Source of the DNA: Nemertoderma westbladi
Taxonomy: Eukaryota; Xenacoelomorpha; Nemertodermatida; Nemertodermatidae
NCBI GenBank assembly: GCA_032718475.1
Contig: JAUCBJ010007785.1
Coordinates: 161,476-225,475 of the forward strand
DNA length: 64,000 bases
Direction: 5' to 3'
The stretch's first letter is position 1, and the number at the start of each line of letters is the position of its first letter. Positions 10,233-18,933 of the stretch are shown here, piece after piece. Below the pieces are notes generated by a model. It had not been told where the DNA came from, made no database searches, and saw only the letters and a list, made by a program, of their open reading frames with translations. The translations under genes and the position numbers were made by a program.

Positions 10233-11015
10233 TTAGTCTTTCTTACGCGGACGGCGTTTACGCATTTTTTTGAGGCTAGCAAGAGTCCTTTTCTCTTTGG
10301 GGCGAGCTACTTTACTAGGAGGGCTGTAACTCCTGGGTGAAGGGTGCAATACAATTGCATCAGAAGGTTTAGGATTACGATCGGTGTATCCACCGGTCGA
10401 GGTACCTGGTTGATCGATATCAACTTCAGTGGAGCGAGGTCTAACGGCCTTTAGGGCACGTCTTAGGACAGCAGCTCCTACGGGTCCTTGACGGGTCGTC
10501 TGGACAATGGCGGTAGGCGGACCGTGAGTGGTGAGAAACTTCCTTGGTTTAATGGTTCTTTCCAGCTCGCGTTCTCGGGCTCGATATTCGTAGGGCCGTC
10601 GAGATACTTCCTGTAACTCAGGGTGCGAGTTGATAAATAAATCGCCATACTCAGGGTCTTGACGGATGAAATTGATCAAATGATATGAAGTAATATCGTT
10701 AGGATTGACGTTCCTAAGATATTTTTGAACAAATTTGGTGGAAATACACTCACCAACACGCTTCATTAGTTCGTAACTCGGTGTGCGTGTTTTTTGTTCC
10801 ACAGATGCAAATAAATAAGGATGGAACGCGTAAACTCCCTCATAAGAGCGTCCAGGGTAGTAGCGATGGCGGGACTCACAATGTAAATCCGCGTTCGCTT
10901 CCCAAGCTCGGATGTAGCGCAGGGTAATCATCTCATCTACGCTTTCTAAATCGCGGTTAAAGGGGCAATTATAACTGGCATGTCCTTTAAGTTGACAGTG
11001 GTGGCATTGGGTCAT
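10233..11015 (-). CDS. BEL-1 accessory gene, C-terminal zinc-knuckle part
   Basis: A 260-codon frame that continues the 1143-codon frame upstream in the same phase after one TGA at 11055-11057. It starts with a canonical CCHC knuckle (C-x2-C-x4-H-x4-C, CHHCQLKGHASYNC), then a region matching the BEL-2 C-terminal frame (47843-48796), then a Ser/Pro-rich stretch and a strongly basic end (KKMRKRRPRKKD). It is probably a nucleic-acid-binding tail of the accessory protein. The ATG at 11015 may not be used; readthrough of the TGA or a damaged single frame are the alternatives. Confidence 0.7.
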   Translation of the reverse strand: MTQCHHCQLKGHASYNCPFNRDLESVDEMITLRYIRAWEANADLHCESRHRYYPGRSYEGVYAFHPYLFASVEQKTRTPSYELMKRVGECISTKFVQKYLRNVNPNDITSYHLINFIRQDPEYGDLFINSHPELQEVSRRPYEYRARERELERTIKPRKFLTTHGPPTAIVQTTRQGPVGAAVLRRALKAVRPRSTEVDIDQPGTSTGGYTDRNPKPSDAIVLHPSPRSYSPPSKVARPKEKRTLASLKKMRKRRPRKKD

Positions 11016-11054
11016 AAATTGGGGGCAGACTGCAAAAATATGCGAGTTATTAAG

Positions 11055-14000
11055 TCAGCAATACGCACAATAGATCTCCATCATCGGTTGTTCGTGGAAA
11101 TAGGAGCAGGGTACGTCTGAGTCCATAGGGGTGAAATGGTCTCTCGATGCGCATAATCGACAACGTTTTCGAGAAACGTAGTTGGCGTGTCGATAATCGT
11201 ATGCGGTGAGACATTGTGGACCTTGATACCACTCCAAGACGTAATCGTTATCGCTGCTCCGGGGCGCTGTAGGCTGGATCGCTTCAGATTCTAAGCATAT
11301 TGGTTCGTCTTCCAATTGCATAGCTGAGGTAGGTGCGGCTGTCTCCGCAAGCGGGCCCACTGTCTGAACTTCCACGACAGAATAACCTGTGGGTATTCGG
11401 GGTCTTTGTATAACAGATGAATGTAAGTTCTGTATACAAATGTCCTGAAAGAGGGCAAATCCCGCGCTGTTTAGCTTCTCCGCAGCTGAGTCTCTTAGGC
11501 TGAGTTTGGTCAGAGCGCGGTCCTTGAACTGACTATCAACGTTACGGAACGGAGTCAGAAAGCGCCTGAAACATTCGAAGCGGATGAATTTATTGTGTTC
11601 ATCTAACTTGGCGAGTTTGGTTCCAAGTATTAAGGGATGGGCGCGTATGGTACGACTGCACACATCGGCTAGCCAACCGGCAAGTGCTGCGTTTTCAAAG
11701 ATCGTGTATATAGCTAAGGAGGGACGAAGTGGAACACTCATAAAGCTATACACGGCGCCAGGTGCGGTCAATGGTCCATCAAAGTATAAACGAGAATAAT
11801 GATCTCCATATACTTGTTGGTAATTTATAGGATTTCCAACCTTGAAATTCCATCCGTATTCTTGAAAGGCAAGATGTCCGATGGAGGTTCGTTGTACTTT
11901 AGTAATGCCGCTGGGTGTATTGGCATACATAGTGCGGAAGAAACCTCGGCCTTCTGCCCAGGGAGCAATCAGCTGAGTATCAACGAAAGGGTATGGAATG
12001 TTTTCCATATTCCGAAAGTCGTTTTGTAGGTCTCCATAAACAGCTGAGCCGATTTTAAGGATTCTTTCGTTAAACAACATCTCGAGCACGGGCTGGGGTA
12101 ACATCGATCCATCGATACCCATGGCCGGTTTGCGCTCGGTGTCGGTGACGTAACGCTGCGCGAGTTCAAATTGTCCATGTCGGAGTTTCTTTTGTGTCTC
12201 AGTAAGAGTTTCAAAAGAATAATCAATCACATCGGAACACGCTCGAGTAAATACGTGGGTAGAACCAGCGAGTCCTCGTATGTGTATCATCCGCGTAGTT
12301 CCCAGTTCTCCAACCGGAACGCTACCTTCGTTATCGTAAGTGACAACTCCATACATCTCGATAACGTTAAGAGTTTCGTTCCACTCTTTAGTGGCGTTTT
12401 CGAGGGTCATTCCCACAGGATGCCACAAGGTAGCGCATTCGCTAGCATTAGGTAGGTCTCTATACTTTAAATATTGTGTGGTATATGTTTCCACATCTCC
12501 ATATCGTTGTAGTCTTTCCTCCTCGAATAACACGTCAAGATTCCAGTGTACTAATCGAGTTTTGATGAATCCATCAAGATTATACGGAGGTATTGTTTCT
12601 TTCTCTATTCTGGAAACATTATATGGTTTTCGAAATGAGTTTATTTTAACTAACTGATCCAGATGTTTCTGCAGTTGTTCGAGTTCGACAAGATCGAGAG
12701 GATTTATGAGTGGTAGAAACCTCAGACTATGTGTAGGATCTTCCGGTTTTACCATGTAATATTGTGTTAGATTGACGTAATAAGGGTGATCTTTGATCCC
12801 ATAAAACGAGTCCGGTAAAGGTCTAGCACGTATGTTTACATCGTGTACCATGCGACGGACAAGATCCGCTCTATTGTCCGGAGGTTCAACGAGTATACCA
12901 TCGACACGAGCGGCTTCGATGGGCGGACGTTGCAACATGGGAGCGTCAGCGATAAGATCTCGAGATCTTAGGTTGATATCAACTGGTTGGGGTTGTACCG
13001 TCGCAAAGAGTTTGTCTCCGAAATGGGGAACCATCGAGGGATGAAGGATGGTTTTAGAGTATAGATCCGTCATAAGGATTTGAGCTTCGGGTTGAGCTAA
13101 AGCTGCTTCTTCTCTCTCATCTAGTTCTATATGTCTCTCCTCGAGCTGATTTTCCTCCGCTTGTTGTTGTAGACGCTCATCTAGGAACTCTTGTAAAGAG
13201 TAGGTTCGTCCACGTTCGATGTCCTCCTCGAGATTTTGTATTTCTCTATCGAACTGGGGTAAAGCTAATTCCTTCACCGCTTGGACTTGTTGTTGCAATT
13301 TACATTTCTCCAAACAATCGTAAGTTCCCTTTCCGATTTTCTGCCGAATAGCGTCTAACGCGTTTCGTACGATGCTCTCTTCGACTTCCGTAACGGGTTG
13401 GATCGAGGTGAAGCCGGGACGGTTGTATGGGTTAAACGGCGATATTAGATGACCGCGTCCCAATCCAGCTAGGTAGGGTTGGCGAATATCTAGTGAGCCT
13501 ACTACCGGAGTGTCACCGATCAACTGTTCGGGTAACACTAGATCTTTGAACAGTGAGTACAGTTCGGGAGGATCCGTGATACTATTAGGATCAAGAGTCT
13601 GAGGTCTAACTGAGGAATGAGGAGGTCTGACCGAGTATTCCGGAACTCTGATCATTGGTTTATTCAAGGATCGTTTGAGCCGAGCGACCGTAGGTGATAC
13701 GTCGAATAGGTTTCGCTCGAAACTCCCATAAGTATATCGTGTAAAACTGTGTTTAGCGCAACGTCTCCGCGGATGTTTATGTCTTTCCGTTTGCTGATTG
13801 GGTCTAGGGCATTCGTCGCAGTAATACCAAAGACGCACGTCCAGAAGGGGAAACGCGGGTGATCGTTCTCCAGTTTTACAATATTCCTCTATCTGTTCGA
13901 AGCTATCTGGGACGACAGGTAGTGGTCGATCGGCGGTAAGATACATCATAGTGAAATAGAGTCGTTTGAGTTCTATCATAGGATCATGATGTATACCTGG

Positions 14001-14486
14001 AGGATATCTAGTTTCGAGATTTTGTTGGCTGGCAATATTGAGATATGTCTCTCTCAGGAATTCCAGATAATCGTTGAAATCACTGCGTTTATCCGGCTCT
14101 TCAACGTCTTCCTTTTCGAGTCTGTTTCGAATAGAGTTATCGTGTTCTATTCTCGGTTTATCGTTCCGACTCCGCTGGGTATGATATTTAAATAAAACCA
14201 TTTCCCTTTCAGTGTCTACGTCGTCCGTATCGTGTAAATCGATAGGATGGCCAGTAGTTAAGAAGTCCATATACGTACCATTACGATGCGTATAGCGAGC
14301 GGTGAACTTTCGATAGTCCAATTCATGCGTAAGTTGCTCCTGGGACATTGGCGGTTCGATATAACGACCATCATCCTCCGTAGTAGTTGGACCAGCGTCG
14401 CCGCGTATCAAGCTATCGAAAAACGCTTGTAAAGGTAGAGTATATCGCTCCCTGATACCAAGATCATCTTCTATCAACTCAGTCAT
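11055..14486 (-). CDS. BEL-1 large accessory protein with exonuclease-like domain
   Basis: 1143 codons from a true ATG, not part of any gag, pol or env known to me. Residues about 195-260 hold a CxxC...CxxH pair (YYCDEC; RRCAKH) that may bind zinc. Residues about 710-940 resemble a DEDDy 3'-5' exonuclease (RNase D/WRN/EXD type): D718-x-E720 in TYDNEG, a strand ending KIGSAVYGD (D819), FVDT (D836), and Y927-x3-E931 where the family normally has Y-x3-D. Near the end are Cys/His clusters (CRLC, CAYC) that run into the knuckles of the next frame. BEL-2 has a homologous gene at 47496-51037. No membrane segments are visible, so this is not an env gene. The exonuclease call is inferred from motif order; catalytic activity is unproven. 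Confidence 0.75.
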   Translation of the reverse strand: MTELIEDDLGIRERYTLPLQAFFDSLIRGDAGPTTTEDDGRYIEPPMSQEQLTHELDYRKFTARYTHRNGTYMDFLTTGHPIDLHDTDDVDTEREMVLFKYHTQRSRNDKPRIEHDNSIRNRLEKEDVEEPDKRSDFNDYLEFLRETYLNIASQQNLETRYPPGIHHDPMIELKRLYFTMMYLTADRPLPVVPDSFEQIEEYCKTGERSPAFPLLDVRLWYYCDECPRPNQQTERHKHPRRRCAKHSFTRYTYGSFERNLFDVSPTVARLKRSLNKPMIRVPEYSVRPPHSSVRPQTLDPNSITDPPELYSLFKDLVLPEQLIGDTPVVGSLDIRQPYLAGLGRGHLISPFNPYNRPGFTSIQPVTEVEESIVRNALDAIRQKIGKGTYDCLEKCKLQQQVQAVKELALPQFDREIQNLEEDIERGRTYSLQEFLDERLQQQAEENQLEERHIELDEREEAALAQPEAQILMTDLYSKTILHPSMVPHFGDKLFATVQPQPVDINLRSRDLIADAPMLQRPPIEAARVDGILVEPPDNRADLVRRMVHDVNIRARPLPDSFYGIKDHPYYVNLTQYYMVKPEDPTHSLRFLPLINPLDLVELEQLQKHLDQLVKINSFRKPYNVSRIEKETIPPYNLDGFIKTRLVHWNLDVLFEEERLQRYGDVETYTTQYLKYRDLPNASECATLWHPVGMTLENATKEWNETLNVIEMYGVVTYDNEGSVPVGELGTTRMIHIRGLAGSTHVFTRACSDVIDYSFETLTETQKKLRHGQFELAQRYVTDTERKPAMGIDGSMLPQPVLEMLFNERILKIGSAVYGDLQNDFRNMENIPYPFVDTQLIAPWAEGRGFFRTMYANTPSGITKVQRTSIGHLAFQEYGWNFKVGNPINYQQVYGDHYSRLYFDGPLTAPGAVYSFMSVPLRPSLAIYTIFENAALAGWLADVCSRTIRAHPLILGTKLAKLDEHNKFIRFECFRRFLTPFRNVDSQFKDRALTKLSLRDSAAEKLNSAGFALFQDICIQNLHSSVIQRPRIPTGYSVVEVQTVGPLAETAAPTSAMQLEDEPICLESEAIQPTAPRSSDNDYVLEWYQGPQCLTAYDYRHANYVSRKRCRLCASRDHFTPMDSDVPCSYFHEQPMMEIYCAYC

Positions 14487-15305
14487 ATCTGCTATGAGTT
14501 TATCAATATTATAATGAGTTTATATATTAGGCTAGCGGGCGTCGCTGCCTACCCCTCTTTTGCCCCCGGACAGTGCAAGATCCTCAGCGCCGATGTACCG
14601 TCGTTGCTGTGCTTTCGCCAACGATGTAGCTACACAACGACAACGATAACCAGCACAAGTCACTCCACTGTCCGTCCCAAAGGCTTAGATGTACTTCAGG
14701 TTCTTTCTGGAGAGTTAGGGCTACTTTCACAATTGCGACTAGCTACTGTAAACACACTTTAGCAGTAACATTCACCTATGAACGCACAAATTCAACACAA
14801 CTGCCACAAACTGTACACATTCGGGCCATTTGTCCGTTAGTCAGTACCTTCCAGAATGTCACTTTATTTATTATGTATCCTTGGATACTAGCAGTGCGCT
14901 ATTTATTCCCTATGCTATTCAATGGGGCAAGCTTTCTATTGTTCTTTTAACTCACTTCTAATTGTAGCGTGGTTGTTGCCATGGTGACATTATGGAAAGC
15001 TAGCGGTAGAATTAGGGTAATTCTCATGCATACAGATCTGGGATGCTATTTAATAGTAATTCTTTAATGATCAATATCCTCTCTATACATGATTTTATGA
15101 ATTTTATCGGCTATTGACTATATATTGGAGATTCTCGCACACAAATACGCTTAATAGAGTGAATCTCCGCTCCCATGATCTATTAATTAATGGAATTTTT
15201 GGAATGTTATAAATTGTATAAAAATGACAATTTATTAAATTCATTGAAATATATGAATTTAAATTTATTCCCGTAAATTTTATTATTTAATGTTAAATAG
15301 ACATA

Positions 15306-15407
15306 ATTTTATTCCAGAACGTGTCTGGGGACTGGGATCCTTGATTCTAGGAATTTTGTCTTTTTAAGAGTATCGGTAAGTGCTACGATATCTTAATCGA
15401 CTAGAAT
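15306..15407. repeat. Spacer direct repeat, copy 1
   Basis: Shares TTTATTCCAGAAC, TGTCTGGGGAC, TTTTGTCTTT and GATATCTTAATCGACTAG blocks with 15474-15572. Each copy contains CCAGA-(5 nt)-TCTGG, a short inverted repeat. Spacing between copies is about 167 bp. Confidence 0.75.
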
Positions 15408-15473
15408 TTTAAAGGATTTAAAATTTGACAGATTTTGTAAATATTAATAATTAATATTTAGGATGGGCACCAG

Positions 15474-15572
15474 TTTATTCCAGAACTTGTCTGGGGACGT
15501 TAACCACTGATTCTAAAATTTTGTCTTTCAAGTATATCGGTGGGTGCCGCGATATCTTAATCGACTAGAATT
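15474..15572. repeat. Spacer direct repeat, copy 2
   Basis: Diverged second copy of 15306-15407; the CCAGA/TCTGG arms and the GATATCTTAATCGACTAG block are fully kept, while the middle differs. Confidence 0.75.
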
Positions 15573-16320
15573 ACAGATGGTCAAAGGGTTCAACAGATTT
15601 ATTTTGCGTTGTACGCTACTGTTAAAGGGACATCACGCTACTATATGTATTATTTAATATACGGTATGAGAGCAATATCGCACGAAGCAATGTCAGTGAG
15701 AAGAGGCAAGTCGATTCCAAGGTCTACCCAGAGCTTGGTTTAGCCGAGACACGAGGATCTGAATTTTGCATTCCTAATACTCTGCTTACCAATAATACTT
15801 AAATATAGTAGGAGCTTTATTGTACTTTAATAAGTACGGACATTTCATCTTACTGTAGTTACGTATTTGTAATGTAATACGGACAGTAAGGAAAGAGAAA
15901 AAGAATTATTTCTCGCCGTCGCACTAAATATATAATATATAAGTAATTAAGTAATAAACGCGAATATATATTGCACTAATCTACTAAATAATCGCTAAAA
16001 TAACATTCTACTAAATAAAATTAAAGAAAACGATTATAATAAAATTACATAATAATACATACATAAATATAAAATAATAAAAACAAATATAAAATAATAT
16101 AGTCACACACCCACTCCAGACGCTGTTACGTTGGGGAGTCCCTAGATGTTTGTTGGATTAGGGAGGTGGTCGTGGGAAGAGTATCTTGCCTTCCATAGTT
16201 TCCGGACAGTTCTCGGTCTCTTTCCAGTAAACATAAACGACCAACTGGGCGATTGAGCTGCTGTGTCTCGAAGACAATTCCAGGTTTCCTCTTCGTCCTG
16301 GAATAGTGACGATAGAAACA

Positions 16321-18933
16321 TCACTTCAAATACACGACGGCCTTACAAAGCCGATTCCAGGATCTATAGTGGTCCATCGCTCCCGGCAGGAGAGGTGAGA
16401 GTCCCGGCGAGACGTCTGGTGTTCCAGATCTCCAGTCTCTCTCTCTGATCTCCACAACAGATCGGTTCACGGTGGGGGAGTTTAGATCCACAGCGTCGTC
16501 CCTGGCAATGTGTAGTACAGACAGATCTATCACGGGTTTAAATAACCTTGATTTACTCGTCTGGGTTTTAGGTTTGACTTTCTCCGCTCCCTTGGCTTGT
16601 CTAATCTCAGCCGTGGTAAGATGGGGAGGCCATTCATCTTCTTTACTTAGGAAGTCGGGTCCACCTAACCAGTCTGGAGTATCTACCAGTTCTTGAGGAG
16701 TTGCTCCTCTGGAAGTGATGTCGGCTAGATTAATCGTCTCGGGGCAATGTCTCCATTGATCTGCATTGGAGTTAATATCGTCATTATCTGAGGAGTATGG
16801 TGTTCCCTCAGTTGGGTCGTCAACTTCACTGCTCTCCACTTCCCATTCACTTAATTGATATACCCGTTCTTTTGGTAATCTTTCCATTAGAGTTCTACGT
16901 GAAGGGCCAGTAAAGTACCAACCTACTCTAGTTCTTCCCGCGTAAACTTGTAATGGTTGCGGTTGAGCAGGCCGTTTCTCCAATGTCTCAAACGCTTCAT
17001 GCGCATTTTGGCCGATGAGTATTTGCACTCCAGGGTAATCTGTGTTGAATCTAGGTATATTAAGCTGCTGGGTGGAATCGTCCTCATCCCAGTTATAAGG
17101 TTCTACTTGGCTGGTAGCGAAGTTCTTTATCGCCACCATTTTTACTGACCTTATGCTATGTTCTCCTAGTTCATCCTGGGGGGTGGACAACGCACCTACA
17201 TAATAATCCGCTATTACTGTAGATTTCCAAACCTGCATAATTCCTGACATGTTTAACTTAGTTCGGAACTTGGGTTGTCCAGCAAAGATGTCTTCGGCTA
17301 GTTCTTTGTCGATGAATGTTCCTGTGCTACCGGAGCCAAGGAGGGCGTTCACTATATAACTCCTTTTAGGTCCGTGGACCCTTAACTGCACTACGGGAAA
17401 TTCTCGGATTCCTACATTGGAAGTTGGTGCTTTCCAAGATGGTTGTCGGTCAGAAGTAGTTAGGGTGAGGTCGCTTTCTGTGTCTTTTTCATACGTAAGT
17501 GCTCGATACACTGCGGTATTTATCATGTAACAGGATTCATCTTCGTCGGAGAATTCATCTGTATAGAATCCTTCCATCTCAGAGCTTTGTTCAGTGTCGT
17601 TCACATCACTGAATTGGACATGTAGTTCGGAATCACTTACCTGACTCGGGCTGTTTCGTTCGAATTCAGTGTGCAACAAGATATGATGTTTCGCACCGCA
17701 CTTTGCACACCTTGTGTCAGAGTAACAGGTTCGCCGTTGGTGTCCTTGTCTCAGGCAATTATAACACAACCGTTTATCCCACATGACTTCTTGTCTCTCC
17801 GTTAATGATTTCTTCAGGAATTCATCACACATATTCAAACGGTGGGTCCCGTCACATAGCGCACATTTCGGTTTGATGTTACTTACCTTATTTTGAATAA
17901 CATTGTGCACACTCGTTCTTTCTTCGGGCTTTCTCACCTGAATTCTCTTAGGAGACGTAGGAGGAGTTTTTCTTACCTGTTCTCTCCTGTCATTGGTTCG
18001 AGACTTTAATTTACTTACCTGTTCTTTAGGCGTTTTATTGACATAATAAGATCTTTCAGTGTCTTTCCCGCTATCCTCTCCTTGAGAAGTCTGGCTTTCG
18101 CCGTCGTCGGTATAACACACTGGTGTTACCTTTCTCCTAGAAACGGGTTTCTCACTTACCTTGTTTTCCGGTGTCTTCTCTCTGGACTGCCTTAGGAGCT
18201 GTAATTTCACTTCTCCATCTAAGAATGACATGAGATCAGCCATGGTAGGGTCTCGTCGTTGTTGTTCCATCATATATAACACTTTCTTATCCCAGCGTGT
18301 ACCTACTCCACCCTTCGGTAAGGTAGAGGCCACAGCTCCAATAACCATAGAACTCTGATATTCATGAGACTTACCTAGCCAATCTAATTGTCTACAGATC
18401 TCTTGAATCTCATCGGAAAACTCTATTATCCCGCTGCTAATGAACTTTCGGGGAGCTACCAATTTTGCGTACAAATACCTAGCTATGTTATTCCTATTAC
18501 CATAACTGATGTTTAGGGTATCCCAAACTTGTCTTAATCCATCTGGATGTCCAATAAACTTTAACGCCATTAAATTGGGAGATCCTTCCAAGCACTCGAT
18601 GAGGAATCTAAGTTTCTCTCCGTTAGATAGCACAGAGTTCTGTATGTTATCTTTATAATATTCATTAAAAGGTAACCATTTCATCTCATCTCCATTGAAC
18701 TTGACGATCTCTCCCACCTTTACCGCTTGACGGGCTTCGGTTCTAGCCATTTGACGCGTAAAACTTTCTTGGGCCATCGTGTTATTAAATATCGAGTTAT
18801 CGGTATATAAATTTCTCGGATTATTATCAAGTCTATATGGGATATCATTGTCAACAGGTTTATAATTACCCTTAATAGGGTTTACTATAGGAGTTTCCAC
18901 TTCGCTAGCAGTATAGATGCGTGTAGGCTCCAC
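16321..18933 (-). CDS. BEL-1 gag-protease with pol remnants
   Basis: 870 codons without an ATG at the start (first listed codon GTG), overlapping the upstream frame by about 50 nt in the -1 phase. Residues about 50-260 look like the BEL/Pao gag region (DUF1759 style). Zinc knuckles follow near 355-420, including CYNCLRQGHQRRTC. A retropepsin-like region (DUF1758 style) reads ALLGSGSTGTFI; Gly533 (GGC) replaces the expected catalytic Asp. Then the frame jumps straight to NLADITSRG, a motif from the end of the RNase H/pre-integrase region, so reverse transcriptase is deleted but the frame is kept open. Seven 5' splice-donor-like words lie at 17632-18374. Confidence 0.8.
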   Translation of the reverse strand: MEPTRIYTASEVETPIVNPIKGNYKPVDNDIPYRLDNNPRNLYTDNSIFNNTMAQESFTRQMARTEARQAVKVGEIVKFNGDEMKWLPFNEYYKDNIQNSVLSNGEKLRFLIECLEGSPNLMALKFIGHPDGLRQVWDTLNISYGNRNNIARYLYAKLVAPRKFISSGIIEFSDEIQEICRQLDWLGKSHEYQSSMVIGAVASTLPKGGVGTRWDKKVLYMMEQQRRDPTMADLMSFLDGEVKLQLLRQSREKTPENKVSEKPVSRRKVTPVCYTDDGESQTSQGEDSGKDTERSYYVNKTPKEQVSKLKSRTNDRREQVRKTPPTSPKRIQVRKPEERTSVHNVIQNKVSNIKPKCALCDGTHRLNMCDEFLKKSLTERQEVMWDKRLCYNCLRQGHQRRTCYSDTRCAKCGAKHHILLHTEFERNSPSQVSDSELHVQFSDVNDTEQSSEMEGFYTDEFSDEDESCYMINTAVYRALTYEKDTESDLTLTTSDRQPSWKAPTSNVGIREFPVVQLRVHGPKRSYIVNALLGSGSTGTFIDKELAEDIFAGQPKFRTKLNMSGIMQVWKSTVIADYYVGALSTPQDELGEHSIRSVKMVAIKNFATSQVEPYNWDEDDSTQQLNIPRFNTDYPGVQILIGQNAHEAFETLEKRPAQPQPLQVYAGRTRVGWYFTGPSRRTLMERLPKERVYQLSEWEVESSEVDDPTEGTPYSSDNDDINSNADQWRHCPETINLADITSRGATPQELVDTPDWLGGPDFLSKEDEWPPHLTTAEIRQAKGAEKVKPKTQTSKSRLFKPVIDLSVLHIARDDAVDLNSPTVNRSVVEIRERDWRSGTPDVSPGLSPLLPGAMDHYRSWNRLCKAVVYLK

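Larger units (their letters stand above)
14487..16320 (-). other. BEL-1 spacer between gag-protease and accessory gene
   Basis: 1.8 kb without a credible gene. It includes the paired repeats at 15306-15407 and 15474-15572 and very A+T-rich stretches near 15200-15300 and 15900-16100. In an intact BEL/Pao element the integrase would lie here; I find no integrase motif. A 60-codon minus frame at 16142-16324 may be a pol C-terminal leftover. Expression signals for the accessory gene, if any, should be here. Confidence 0.6.

Noticed and set aside
11055-14486. Envelope gene
   Set aside because: No signal peptide, membrane segment or glycosylation-rich ectodomain is visible; the motifs look like a nuclease with zinc-binding parts.
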